DNA of 64,000 bases from an uncultured Coprococcus sp. (GTDB taxonomy: Bacteria; Bacillota; Clostridia; Lachnospirales; Lachnospiraceae). The notes below the pieces were generated by a model. It did no database searches, was not told the DNA's origin, and worked only from the letters and a program-made list of their open reading frames with translations. The stretch lies in contig CAKQTZ010000012.1 in NCBI GenBank assembly GCA_934277375.1, positions 1-64,000 of the forward strand, written 5' to 3'. Of the stretch, positions 42,597 to 51,288 are shown piece after piece; positions within the stretch are counted from its first letter, which is position 1, and each line of letters starts with the position of its first letter. The position numbers were made by a program, and so were the translations under genes.

Positions 42597-42630
42597 AAAC
42601 GGTGAACAGTTATCCGCAACTGTTCACCGC
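42597..42630 (-). terminator. Terminator of the MetE-like gene
   Basis: A 10-bp perfect stem GGTGAACAGT/ACTGTTCACC (42619-42628 with 42601-42610) is followed on the minus strand by GTTTTGG, 28 bases past the stop codon. Confidence 0.7.
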
Positions 42631-42655
42631 CACTTTTAAACTATAATATAATAAT

Positions 42656-43771
42656 TTATGACCAGACTTCCTCTGCTATCTCCTTAACGAGCTTGAGCTT
42701 TGCCCACTGCTCATCCTCTGTCAGCTTGTTTCCGATCTCACACGATGCAAATCCACACTGAGGGCTCAGGCATAATCTGTCAAGTGGTACATACTTTGCA
42801 GCCTCATGGATCCTTGCAATGACCTTCTCCTTATCCTCTAGAACCGGAGACTTTGTTGTGATGAGTCCGAGCACAACCTTCTTATCCTCTGAAACCTTTG
42901 CAAGAGGTGCAAATCCGCCCGATCTCTCATCATCATACTCAAGGAACAGCGCATCTACATTCTCATTTGCAAATACATAATCTGCAACTGTGTCATAAGG
43001 ACCGCTTGTGAAGAATGTTGAGTGGTAATTTCCTCTGCAGATATGTGAAGTGATGACCATATCCTCCGGCTTTCCTTCAAGGGCAAGATTGTTCACTGCA
43101 AGCAGCTCCTTCTTGACATCTTCAAGGTCTATTCCAAGTGATTTATATCTCTGTTTTGCGGCATCCCCCACTATGGCTCCCCATGTACAATCGTCAAGCT
43201 GCAGGTTTCGGCATCCAGCATCATAGAACTGCTTAATAACATCCTGATAAGCCTTTCCAATGTCTTGGATAAGCTCCTCATTTGTATGGTAGAACTTTCT
43301 TGTATTTGCAAAATTGGCAGGTACTATCATCTGCTGAAATGTCTGCGCCGGAGCAGGAATCGTATACTTTGCAACTGTATTCTCATCCTCGAACTGCTTT
43401 AAGAACTTAAAATATTCAACAAATGGGTGCGTCTTTGCCTTTATCTTGCCTACAAGATAAGTGTCATCAAGAACTGCAAGCTCTGCATCGAATTTTACAC
43501 CATTTCCAGTATTCTCATGGGCAACGCCCTCAAATCCCCACATGAAGTCAAGATGCCAGAATGTTCTTCTGAACTCGCCATCTGTGATCGCATGGAATCC
43601 AAGTTCCTTCTGTTTTGCAACAACCTTGGTAATCTCCTCATTGACAACTTTGTCGAACTCCTCCTTGGTGATTTTTCCGTCCCTGTATGCTGCCTTCGCA
43701 TCCTTGAGGGCCTGTGGTCTAAGGAAGCTTCCTACAAAATCGTATCTGAAAGGTGTCTGTAATTTGCTCAT
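42656..43771 (-). CDS. Cobalamin-independent methionine synthase-like methyltransferase (YxjG/YxjH type)
   Basis: A protein of 371 residues corresponding to the C-terminal catalytic half of MetE, as in YxjG/YxjH. It should transfer a methyl group to homocysteine. Zinc ligands are visible: 'DLVITSHICRGNY'-type H-x-C ('MVITSHICRGNY', about 240-251), Glu in 'LFLEYDDERSGG' (about 275-286) and a late Cys in 'LSPQCGFASCEIG' (about 334-346). The start opens 'FRYDFVGSFLRPQALKDA'. GGAGG precedes the ATG. It is monocistronic; a LysR-type dyad lies upstream of its promoter, and no S-box or T-box is present. Confidence 0.88.
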   Translation of the reverse strand: MSKLQTPFRYDFVGSFLRPQALKDAKAAYRDGKITKEEFDKVVNEEITKVVAKQKELGFHAITDGEFRRTFWHLDFMWGFEGVAHENTGNGVKFDAELAVLDDTYLVGKIKAKTHPFVEYFKFLKQFEDENTVAKYTIPAPAQTFQQMIVPANFANTRKFYHTNEELIQDIGKAYQDVIKQFYDAGCRNLQLDDCTWGAIVGDAAKQRYKSLGIDLEDVKKELLAVNNLALEGKPEDMVITSHICRGNYHSTFFTSGPYDTVADYVFANENVDALFLEYDDERSGGFAPLAKVSEDKKVVLGLITTKSPVLEDKEKVIARIHEAAKYVPLDRLCLSPQCGFASCEIGNKLTEDEQWAKLKLVKEIAEEVWS

Positions 43772-43818
43772 CTGTATTTATCCTCCGTAATGTTTTCTCG
43801 TTTTCTTAACTTGAGGAT

Positions 43819-43886
43819 ATTCTAACAGGGTAGAGTGTCCATGGAAAATACTATTATTTTGAGGCTCGTCATAGTTTCAGGCTATG
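43819..43886 (-). promoter_or_regulatory. Activator-dependent-type promoter of the MetE-like gene with upstream dyad
   Basis: The minus strand has a -10 TAGAAT (43819-43824) but no good -35. The dyad CATAG-N7-CTATG (43870-43886) is centred about 66 bases upstream of the predicted start, the usual position of a LysR-type recognition site. This would suit a MetR/CmbR-like activator, none of which is in the window. Confidence 0.4.
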
Positions 43887-43902
43887 GGTATCTATTTACG
43901 GT

Positions 43903-45747
43903 CTAACTCCACTGAGAGTTATACAGATCCGCATAGAATCCATTCTGCGCCATGAGCTCATCATGGTTACCCTGCTCTATGATGTCACCGTCCTTCATAA
44001 CAAGGATGATATCTGCGTTCTTGATGGTTGACAGTCTGTGGGCTATGACAAAGCTTGTCCTGCCCTTCATCAGATTGTCCATAGCTCTCTGAATCCTGTG
44101 CTCTGTTCTCGTATCGACTGACGATGTAGCCTCATCGAGGATCAGAACCGGATTGTCAGCAAGAATGGCTCTCGCGATAGTTAAGAGCTGTTTCTGTCCC
44201 TGGGAGATATTTGTTATCTCCTCATTGAGCTCCATGTTGTATCCACCCGGAAGTGCCGAGATAAATCTATGTGCATGAGCTGCCTTTGCCGCTGCAATGA
44301 CTTCCTCATCCGTGGCATCCAATCTTCCGTATCTGATATTCTCCATGATAGTGCCCTTGAACAGCCATGTGTCCTGAAGCACCATGCCAAATACATCTCT
44401 GAGCTCACGTCTGTTAAAGTCCTTAATATTGTGTCCGTCCAGAAGTATGGCACCGCCATTCACGTCGTAGAATCTCATGAGCAGCTTGACCATGGTGGTT
44501 TTGCCCGCTCCGGTCGGTCCGACTATGGCTACCTGCTGTCCCGGTTTTACATGGGCCGAGAAATCCTTGATGATGATCTGCTCCGGGTTGTATCCGAACT
44601 TTACATGCTCAAATGTAACCTCACCCTTGATTCCCTCTGTGGATACAGGATTCTCTACTATCTGCTCCTCTTCTTTCTCTTCAAGAAGTTCAAATACTCG
44701 CTCAGCGGCGGCTGCCATCTGCTGCATCATATTTGTGACCTGGGCAACCTGCTGAACAGGCTGTGTGAGGTTCTTCACGTACTGTATAAATGCCTGGATA
44801 TCACCTATCTGGATAGTTCCTCTGATCGCAAGAGCCGCACCTGATATGGCAACTGCCACATAGCCCAGATTACCGACAAACATCATAATAGGCTGCATCA
44901 GTCCTGAGAAGAACTGTGACTTCCATGCTGACTTGTACAGAGTCTCATTTGTCTCATGGAACTCTCTTCTCACATCGTTCTCCTTGTTGAACGCCTTTAT
45001 GACATTATGTCCGCCATATACTTCTTCAACCTGGCCGTTTATGTGTCCCACGTATTCCTGCTGCTGCTTGAAGAATCTCTGGGATTTCTTGATGACAAAC
45101 ATCATGAGCATGATACTTATCGGAAGTATCAGCACCGAAATGAGTGTCATAAGCGGGCTGATCGTGAGCATCATCACGATTACACCGATGACTGTACTAA
45201 CCGATGTGATGAGCTGTGTGATACTCTGGTTCAGACCGTTGCCCATGGTGTCTATATCATTTGTGATCCTTGAAAGTACCTCACCATAGGTTCTGCTCTC
45301 AAAGTAGCTCATCGGCATCCTGTTGATCTTCTCGGACACCTCACGTCTCATCCTATAGCACACCTTCTGTGTGATACCGGTCATGATAAATCCCTGTACA
45401 AAGCTAAATGCCACACTCAGCACATACAGGCCGAGACAGAACAGCAATATCTTACCGATATACGTGAAATCAATTCCTCCGTTGCCTGTTATCTTGTTCA
45501 TGATTCCCTCGGACAGGGCTGTTGTCGCCTTGCCGAGTACCTTCGGACATACTACGTTGAATACTGTACTTCCAATTGCAAATATGGCAACGACAACAAC
45601 CGCCGCCTTATATTTGCCTATATATCTGAATAACTTTCCTATCGTTCCCTTGAAGTCCTTAGCTTTCTCGCCGCCCATCATAGGACCGTGACCTCTTCTA
45701 GGACCTCTGAAACTTCTCTGATTATTTGTCTGATTCTGTTCTGCCAT
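43903..45747 (-). CDS. ABC exporter subunit with canonical ATPase residues
   Basis: A protein of 614 residues: six-helix transmembrane domain (about 40-340) fused to an ATPase (about 370-612). Walker A is 'GPTGAGKTT', Walker B 'VLILDEATSSVD' with catalytic Glu, and the H-loop 'VIAHRLSTI' has His. The signature motif is altered to 'ISQGQ'. With its upstream partner it should form a heterodimeric drug or lipid exporter like BmrCD, LmrCD or TM287/288, where the altered signature faces the partner's degenerate site. It begins 3 bases after the partner's stop codon. Confidence 0.9.
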   Translation of the reverse strand: MAEQNQTNNQRSFRGPRRGHGPMMGGEKAKDFKGTIGKLFRYIGKYKAAVVVVAIFAIGSTVFNVVCPKVLGKATTALSEGIMNKITGNGGIDFTYIGKILLFCLGLYVLSVAFSFVQGFIMTGITQKVCYRMRREVSEKINRMPMSYFESRTYGEVLSRITNDIDTMGNGLNQSITQLITSVSTVIGVIVMMLTISPLMTLISVLILPISIMLMMFVIKKSQRFFKQQQEYVGHINGQVEEVYGGHNVIKAFNKENDVRREFHETNETLYKSAWKSQFFSGLMQPIMMFVGNLGYVAVAISGAALAIRGTIQIGDIQAFIQYVKNLTQPVQQVAQVTNMMQQMAAAAERVFELLEEKEEEQIVENPVSTEGIKGEVTFEHVKFGYNPEQIIIKDFSAHVKPGQQVAIVGPTGAGKTTMVKLLMRFYDVNGGAILLDGHNIKDFNRRELRDVFGMVLQDTWLFKGTIMENIRYGRLDATDEEVIAAAKAAHAHRFISALPGGYNMELNEEITNISQGQKQLLTIARAILADNPVLILDEATSSVDTRTEHRIQRAMDNLMKGRTSFVIAHRLSTIKNADIILVMKDGDIIEQGNHDELMAQNGFYADLYNSQWS

Positions 45748-45750
45748 GTC

Positions 45751-47943
45751 CTACACCTGCCTTTCTGAGTCAGTTCCAAGACTGGCCGCTATCTCCGATG
45801 GAGAAAGCTGTGACTCGGCTATCTGCCTGTACTCCTCACAGGTCTGCATGAGTTCCTTGTGAGTTCCCTTGCCGACTATCGTACCCTCGTCAAGCACAAG
45901 TATCTGATCTGCTGAGAGTATGGTGCTTACACGCTGTGCAACGATAAATACTGTACTGTCATTTACGTGCTCACCAAGTGCCTTTCTGACTGCCACATCC
46001 GTCTTGAAGTCAAGCGCCGAAAAGCTGTCGTCAAATATCAGGATTTTCGGCTTTCTCGCTATGGCTCTGGCTATGGCAAGACGCTGTTTCTGACCGCCGG
46101 ACACATTTCCGCCGCCCTGGGCAACCGCACTGTCGTAACCATGCTCCTTCTCCTCTATGAAGTCGGATGCCTGGGCAATCTCAGCCGCAAGCTTGACATC
46201 TTCATCGGATGCATCCGGTGCACCGAATCTTATATTGGACGCAATCGTTCCCGAGAACAGAATTCCCTTCTGCGGAACAAAACCGATATTCTGTCTCACG
46301 CTCTCCATTGTGAGGTCTCTTATGTCCTGTCCGTCTATCGTTATCGAGCCCTCCGTAACATCATAGAATCTCGGGAGGAGCTGAACCAGTGTACTCTTAC
46401 CACAACCGGTACTTCCGATGATCGCCGTGGTCTGTCCAGGCTTAGCCTCAAATGAGATATTCTCCAGTACGTTCTCATCTGCTCCCGGATATGCAAATGC
46501 GACATTGTCATACTTTACGACACCCCTTGGTGCTTCAAGCTTCTTTGCCCCGGCCGCGTCCTGAACTGTCACATCTGTATCTATGATCTCCTGTATTCTG
46601 TCTGCTGCCACGCTGGCACGAGGGAGCATGACAGACATCATGCTGAGCATAAGGAATGACATAATGATAAGCATCGTATATGTAATAAATGCAGTCATTG
46701 ATCCTACCTGAAGGACACCCGCATCAATCTTATGGGCTGCCACCCACTCTATAAGTATGCTTATTGCATACATGATGAACATGAGTATAGGCATTGCAAA
46801 TGTCATGACTCTGTTGACGAACAAGGTGTTCTTCGTCAGGTCTTTATTTGCCTCATCGAATCTCTCTTCCTCGCGTTCTTCTCTGCCAAATGCCCTGATG
46901 ACCGGGATACCTGTAAGTATCTCTCTTGACACAAGGTTTACTCTGTCCACCAGTGTCTGCATAACTTTAAACTTTGGCATGGCAATGACCATAAGCGTTC
47001 CCATGAGGATCACAACTGCCGCTATACCGATGAATATTACCCAGCCCATTCCGGCTCCGTTCTCAACAACCTTGACGATTCCTCCAATAGATAGTATCGG
47101 TGCATATAGAACCATTCTGAGCATCATAACTGTAACCATCTGTATCTGCTGGACATCATTTGTAGATCTCGTTATAAGAGATGCAGTTGAGAACTTGTTG
47201 ATCTCAGCATCTGAAAATGCGATAACCTTGTTGAACACCTTCTCTCTGAGTCCGCAGGCAACGCTTGCCGCAACCCTTGACGCCACAAGTCCTATGAGAA
47301 CCGCTGCTGCTGCCATGAGAAGTGACATTCCAAGCATCTTCACCGCTGCCCACTTCAGATATGACATCTGTCCTGCCTTATAATCGTAGCCAAAGCTGTC
47401 GTAGCATATCCTTGTACATGCTATGGCTGTGGATTCCATATAATCCTCGCCCATACTGTCGAGCATGCCGTCAACCGTAGGCTTCATCTGCTCACCGATC
47501 TGCGCCCACATCTCCTCCGGCATCTCGTCAAGGGTGATTCCCATCTTATCGAGTCCTGCCTTAATTGCATTGTCCTCGTCAGAGTTCACCATCTGATATG
47601 GATAGTAATACATCATAAGCCCCTTCATACAGGCACTATCCACTTCTTCTATGTGTTCCTCGCCGTCTTCTGTCAGATAATAATAACCATCCGAACCATC
47701 TTTATAATATTTCTCCCATACGGCTTTCTCATCGTCATCCATAAATCCGTCTATCACGTTGTAGGCTTTCTCCGGGATCTGTTTCGGACTGCAGTTCTCT
47801 ATGCCGTAGTTCTGTATACCGATATCTATGAGCTTTGAAGTGTAGTCCGGAAGTGACAGATCACAGTATGCCTGCAGAACGAGAAGAAGGGCTATGATAA
47901 TGACCGACTTCCAATATGGCTTCAGATTCCTGAATATCTGCAT
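45751..47943 (-). CDS. ABC exporter subunit with degenerate ATPase site and extracellular domain
   Basis: A protein of 730 residues. Between the first and second transmembrane helices is an insertion of about 150 acidic residues (about 42-190) that would form an extracellular domain, comparable in position to that of BmrD. The ATPase (about 470-715) has Walker A 'GSTGCGKST' and signature 'VSGGQ'. Walker B is 'ILIFDDSFSALD' (catalytic Glu replaced by Asp) and the H-loop 'IVAQRVSTI' has Gln instead of His. It is the first gene of the exporter operon, with AAGGAGG before the ATG, and follows a long structured leader. Confidence 0.9.
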   Translation of the reverse strand: MQIFRNLKPYWKSVIIIALLLVLQAYCDLSLPDYTSKLIDIGIQNYGIENCSPKQIPEKAYNVIDGFMDDDEKAVWEKYYKDGSDGYYYLTEDGEEHIEEVDSACMKGLMMYYYPYQMVNSDEDNAIKAGLDKMGITLDEMPEEMWAQIGEQMKPTVDGMLDSMGEDYMESTAIACTRICYDSFGYDYKAGQMSYLKWAAVKMLGMSLLMAAAAVLIGLVASRVAASVACGLREKVFNKVIAFSDAEINKFSTASLITRSTNDVQQIQMVTVMMLRMVLYAPILSIGGIVKVVENGAGMGWVIFIGIAAVVILMGTLMVIAMPKFKVMQTLVDRVNLVSREILTGIPVIRAFGREEREEERFDEANKDLTKNTLFVNRVMTFAMPILMFIMYAISILIEWVAAHKIDAGVLQVGSMTAFITYTMLIIMSFLMLSMMSVMLPRASVAADRIQEIIDTDVTVQDAAGAKKLEAPRGVVKYDNVAFAYPGADENVLENISFEAKPGQTTAIIGSTGCGKSTLVQLLPRFYDVTEGSITIDGQDIRDLTMESVRQNIGFVPQKGILFSGTIASNIRFGAPDASDEDVKLAAEIAQASDFIEEKEHGYDSAVAQGGGNVSGGQKQRLAIARAIARKPKILIFDDSFSALDFKTDVAVRKALGEHVNDSTVFIVAQRVSTILSADQILVLDEGTIVGKGTHKELMQTCEEYRQIAESQLSPSEIAASLGTDSERQV

Positions 47944-48270
47944 GTCATTTCCTCCTTGAACGATTATTGATCAGATGAATGTATCCCCCTCTAGTCTTTC
48001 TATGTGCACAACATAACATCACCTGTACCGGATCGCTCCCGCTCATTTCGGCCTACAGCGGTACTAAGGTGCCACTTACGTGCCACCTAAGGACCGGTGG
48101 CCTCAAATGTCCTGTACAGGTGATGTTATGTTGTACACGTTAATATACATTATGCAGGGATACATTCATCTGATATCTACGCTTTCTTCTGGCGGAGAAA
48201 ATGCCATGCTTTAGCTGACGTTGTTTTCCCCTTTACATTTCCAAGCGTATTCTTTCTTTAATTAAATATC
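47944..48270 (-). promoter_or_regulatory. Structured mRNA leader of the ABC exporter operon
   Basis: The leader is about 325 bases from the promoter at 48277-48305 to the ATG at 47943. Read on the minus strand it contains an outer inverted repeat of 18 perfect bp (48157-48174 with 47970-47987) and an inner one of 25 bp with one mismatch (48114-48138 with 48004-48028). The 85-base core has a CCGCT/AGCGG hairpin and a repeated GTGGCAC. A further imperfect hairpin closes with CGCTT/AAGCG near 48181-48246. The 33-codon ORF at 47945-48046 crosses both 3' arms. No target-site duplication flanks it, so an RNA leader is favoured over an inserted element. Confidence 0.6.
47945..48046 (-). CDS. Candidate leader peptide (33 aa) of the ABC exporter
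   Basis: An ORF of 33 codons (M-S-G-S-D-P-V-Q...) starts in the central core of the leader and reads through the 3' arms of both inverted repeats. It ends at a TGA one base before the exporter ATG, and its last codons contain the exporter's AGGAGG. The upstream ribosome site is weak (TAGG, 5 bases before ATG). The position parallels the bmrB leader ORF before bmrCD in Bacillus, but there is no evident sequence relation. Two shorter ORFs (48166-48207 and one overlapping its stop) lie at the 5' side. Confidence 0.35.
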   Translation of the reverse strand: MSGSDPVQVMLCCAHRKTRGGYIHLINNRSRRK

Positions 48271-48276
48271 TTTGAA

Positions 48277-48305
48277 AGTTTATCATTGCATATATTCTCA
48301 GTCAA
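48277..48305 (-). promoter_or_regulatory. ABC exporter operon promoter
   Basis: On the minus strand TTGACT (48300-48305), 17 bp, TAAACT (48277-48282). The start point would be near 48270. Confidence 0.6.
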
Positions 48306-48341
48306 TTAAATATCTATAAAGATTTAATTATTTTTATGACA

Positions 48342-48382
48342 AAAATACGGCAGTCGCTATTCTCCAGCAACTGCCGTATTTT
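48342..48382 (-). terminator. FeoA gene terminator
   Basis: A perfect 13-bp stem AAAATACGGCAGT/ACTGCCGTATTTT (48370-48382 with 48342-48354) followed by T-rich sequence on the minus strand. It separates the FeoA gene from the exporter promoter. Confidence 0.85.
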
Positions 48383-48412
48383 CCGAATATTTCTGTTTCT
48401 TCCGCTCTCAAT

Positions 48413-48619
48413 CTAAGCCAGTTTGATCCGTTCTGCCGCATCCCTTGTTATCGCCAGTCTTTTTCCCTTTGCCTTGATAATCACATTGCCAAAGTAGGAT
48501 GATACGACCTGCACCTGATCTCCAGTCTCAAGCTGACATGCGCCGAACAGTGATCTGTCCGCACAATTCCAAGCTATCTCACCTGAGAAACCGTTTACTG
48601 CATCTGATAATGACATCAT
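48413..48619 (-). CDS. FeoA-like SH3-fold protein
   Basis: A protein of 68 residues. The C-terminal 40 residues ('LETGDQVQVVSSYFGNVII', 'AKGKRLAITRDAAERIKL') follow the FeoA SH3-like domain, which assists ferrous iron uptake by FeoB or serves as an iron-regulator domain. The N-terminal part is short and less typical. No feoB is in the window. ATG at 48619 has AAGGGG 8 bases upstream. A TTGACT (48745-48750) and TATAAT (48720-48725) with 19-bp spacing lie upstream. Confidence 0.7.
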   Translation of the reverse strand: MMSLSDAVNGFSGEIAWNCADRSLFGACQLETGDQVQVVSSYFGNVIIKAKGKRLAITRDAAERIKLA

Positions 48620-48810
48620 TGTAACCACCCCTTCGAAATAATTGTTTTATGAATTCTATTATGTTTCAACGCACTATCCGATATGCAATTCATCTTCAAT
48701 CTCTTTTATTGTCTACACAATTATAACTCTTGAAGGTTGGTGCAAGTCAATTCTAATTGTTAGTATATGGGGCTAATCTTTCTTATGCCAGACTAACCAG
48801 AGCATACCAA

Positions 48811-48854
48811 AAACCCCACCGACATCCAACTTACCATCAGACATCAGTGGGGTT
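48811..48854 (-). terminator. ilvE terminator
   Basis: On the minus strand AACCCCAC near 48847-48854 pairs with GTGGGGTT near 48811-48819, with additional imperfect pairs of GATGTC, followed by TTTTTGG. Confidence 0.7.
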
Positions 48855-48899
48855 ATAATGTTCTCAATATTAATTATCTTACACCGAATTACTCGATCA

Positions 48900-49925
48900 T
48901 TACTCGATTACCTTGAGCCATCCCTCTGGGCCTTCGATTCTGCCCATCTGGATTCCTGTAAGAGTATCATACAGTTTCTGGATAACTGGTCCCATCTTCT
49001 CCATACCGCTTGGGAAGCAGATCTCCTTGCCGTGGTCGTTGATCTTGCCTACAGGTGAGATAACTGCTGCTGTACCGCACAGACCGCACTCCGCAAAATC
49101 CTTAACCTCGTCGAAGTATACTTCTCTCTCCTCAGCCTCAAGTCCAAGGATATCCTTTGCAACTACCATCAGTGAACGTCTTGTGATAGATGGGAGTATA
49201 CTGTTTGACTTAGGTGTAACTACCTTGCCGTCCTTTGTAACAAAGATGAAGTTTGCTCCACCTGTCTCCTCAACCTTTGTTCTTGTAGCTGCATCGAGGT
49301 ACATATTCTCATCAAATCCCTCTTTGTGTGCTGTAACTATTGCATGAAGGCTCATTGCATAGTTAAGACCAGCCTTGATGTGTCCTGTTCCGTGAGGTGC
49401 TGCTCTATCGAAATCTGAAACCTTGATAGTGATAGGCTTTGCGCCGCCCTTGAAGTAAGGACCAACTGGTGTACAAAGGATTCTGAACTGATATTCATCT
49501 GCAGGCTTTACACCTATAACAGGATTTGAACCGAACATATATGGTCTGATATATAATGTAGCACCTGATCCGTAAGGTGGTACATAATCTATGTTTGCCT
49601 TTACTGTATCTACAACTGCCTGAACAAATCTATCCTCTGGGAAAGGCGGCATCTCAAGTCTCTTTGCTGAGTCTGCCATTCTGCTTGCGTTAAGGTCAGG
49701 ACGGAAACATACAACACGTCCATCCTCTGTTCTGTAAGCCTTCATTCCTTCGAAAACTGTCTGAGCGTACTGAAGAACACCTGCACACTCGTTTAATACT
49801 ACGTTAGGATCCTCTGTGAGTGTACCCTCATCCCATGCTCCATCCTTATAATTTGCTACAAATCTCTTATCTGTCTGAACATAGCCAAATCCAAGGTTTG
49901 CCCAATCGATATTCTTCTTATCCAT
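48900..49925 (-). CDS. ilvE: Branched-chain amino acid aminotransferase
   Basis: A protein of 341 residues, the longer class of fold-type IV PLP aminotransferase. It makes or degrades leucine, isoleucine and valine by exchange with 2-oxoglutarate. Features are 'GVLQYAQTVFEGMKAYRTEDG' split around F-E-G-M-K (about 58-62), 'LYIRPYMFGSNPVIGV' (about 124-139), the PLP lysine in 'GHIKAGLNYAMSL' (about 180-192) and 'EETGGANFIFV' (about 216-226). AAAGGAAG precedes the ATG. It stands alone, with a terminator but no T-box in its 220-base upstream region. Confidence 0.95.
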   Translation of the reverse strand: MDKKNIDWANLGFGYVQTDKRFVANYKDGAWDEGTLTEDPNVVLNECAGVLQYAQTVFEGMKAYRTEDGRVVCFRPDLNASRMADSAKRLEMPPFPEDRFVQAVVDTVKANIDYVPPYGSGATLYIRPYMFGSNPVIGVKPADEYQFRILCTPVGPYFKGGAKPITIKVSDFDRAAPHGTGHIKAGLNYAMSLHAIVTAHKEGFDENMYLDAATRTKVEETGGANFIFVTKDGKVVTPKSNSILPSITRRSLMVVAKDILGLEAEEREVYFDEVKDFAECGLCGTAAVISPVGKINDHGKEICFPSGMEKMGPVIQKLYDTLTGIQMGRIEGPEGWLKVIE

Positions 49926-50148
49926 ACCTACATCTTCCTTTCACTTTAGCTTGTGCTTTTTGGTATGTGTCTGTTATATCACATTATTTCGCCTTTTTCC
50001 ATATGTATATTGAACATTTGCTTGAAAAATTAAGGTTTTTCTTTCGAATACGGCTAATTTTTTCACGTTACAGTGTATAATTTGATGATTTTCCCAAGTT
50101 GATCACCGATCACCTCATTATTTTTCAAGCGGTGCCTAAAGAATCTTA

Positions 50149-51288
50149 CTATTTTATTATACTCCAAATGCATAAGAGTACCGCCAGGAACAGCACATTT
50201 GCAAATGTGAAATACGCCAGATATCTTCCTCTGGCGCCCTTGTCCTGTCTCGCCACGTATTTGAATGAGATCAAACTCGCCATAGATGCTATCAAAGTTC
50301 CAAGTCCGCCGAGATTGGTGCCGACTATCAGATCCGTGTACCTGTCTGTAAATCCTGACAGCAATACTGCAGCCGGAACATTGCTTATGACCTGGCTGGC
50401 AAGGACCGAAGTTATCACCTCATGCCCACCAAGCACCTTCTCTACAAATGTCCTAAATCCAACGATTCTTCCCATGTTTCCGATAAACACGAAGAATCCC
50501 ACAAATGTAAATATCAGCGAATAGTCCACCTTCAGCAGCAATCTTCTCTGGCATATAAGGACTACCACAAGCACTACCGCAAATGTCACCCAGTATGGGA
50601 CGATCCGCGCCACGGTGAGCAGCGACACCCCAAAGAGTATTCCGTATATCCCCAACAGCTTTTTGTCCACCTGTATATCATCGCCTGAGAGTCTTATCTC
50701 AAGCTGCCTGTTCCTGTCCTTCATGCATACGACGATCCATAACACAAGAAGCACTGCCGATGCTATTGTATAAGGAAGCATCAGTAACATAAATCTGCCC
50801 GCACTGATCCCTGCAAGTCCGTACAGATACAGGTTCTGCGGATTACCTATGGGTGTCAGCATACTGCCAAGGTTCGCAGCTATGGTCTGGAGGGTTATCA
50901 CCGGCACCATCCATCTGGTGAGTACTTCCTCTCCTGCCATACCAAGGACCGTGAGTGTCATCGGTACAAATGTTATGAGCGACACATCATTTGTGATGAA
51001 CATGCTGAAAAAGAAACACATAAATGTAAGTACAAATGTCACCGCCCGGAGTGAACCCATACGGTTTATCATGCTCTTTGCTACGATGTTAAAAATCCCC
51101 TGCTGCGAAAATCCCGCGACCACTGTCATAAGACAAAAAAGTATCGCAAGTGTCCTGAAATCTATGTAGTCCACATACGCTCTGTCCGGAGGCACGATAA
51201 ATGCCGATATCACCGCCAGAAAAAGTGCCACACTTAACACTGTCTCTTTGCGGACAAATTCTCCGATTTTCTTTATACCCCGGATCAT
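50149..51288 (-). CDS. SLC13/ArsB-type anion permease
   Basis: A protein of 379 residues with about ten transmembrane helices of the ion transporter superfamily (SLC13, CitM, ArsB/NhaD relatives). Conserved re-entrant segments are 'FITNDVSLITFVPMTL' (about 97-112) and 'NLGSMLTPIGNPQNLYLYG' (about 138-156); a second-half counterpart is 'VISNVPAAVLLSGF'. Substrates in the group include dicarboxylates, citrate and sulfate; this one cannot be assigned. It overlaps the HD gene by 4 bases (ATGA) and is its downstream partner. No terminator was found after it. Confidence 0.82.
   Translation of the reverse strand: MIRGIKKIGEFVRKETVLSVALFLAVISAFIVPPDRAYVDYIDFRTLAILFCLMTVVAGFSQQGIFNIVAKSMINRMGSLRAVTFVLTFMCFFFSMFITNDVSLITFVPMTLTVLGMAGEEVLTRWMVPVITLQTIAANLGSMLTPIGNPQNLYLYGLAGISAGRFMLLMLPYTIASAVLLVLWIVVCMKDRNRQLEIRLSGDDIQVDKKLLGIYGILFGVSLLTVARIVPYWVTFAVVLVVVLICQRRLLLKVDYSLIFTFVGFFVFIGNMGRIVGFRTFVEKVLGGHEVITSVLASQVISNVPAAVLLSGFTDRYTDLIVGTNLGGLGTLIASMASLISFKYVARQDKGARGRYLAYFTFANVLFLAVLLCIWSIIK

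Noticed and set aside
48004..48138. T-box or S-box before the ABC exporter
   Set aside because: GTGGCACC superficially resembles a T-box core, but the GGTGGNACCGCG sequence and following terminator are absent, and the S-box core is not present.
47970..48174. The nested inverted repeats as a MITE or other small mobile element
   Set aside because: No target-site duplication flanks the outer arms, the repeat sits exactly between a promoter and a start codon, and no second copy is in the window. A genome-wide copy search is still needed.
49926..50148. T-box or attenuator before ilvE
   Set aside because: The region lacks the T-box core and a terminator hairpin; only AT-rich sequence and a weak promoter are visible.
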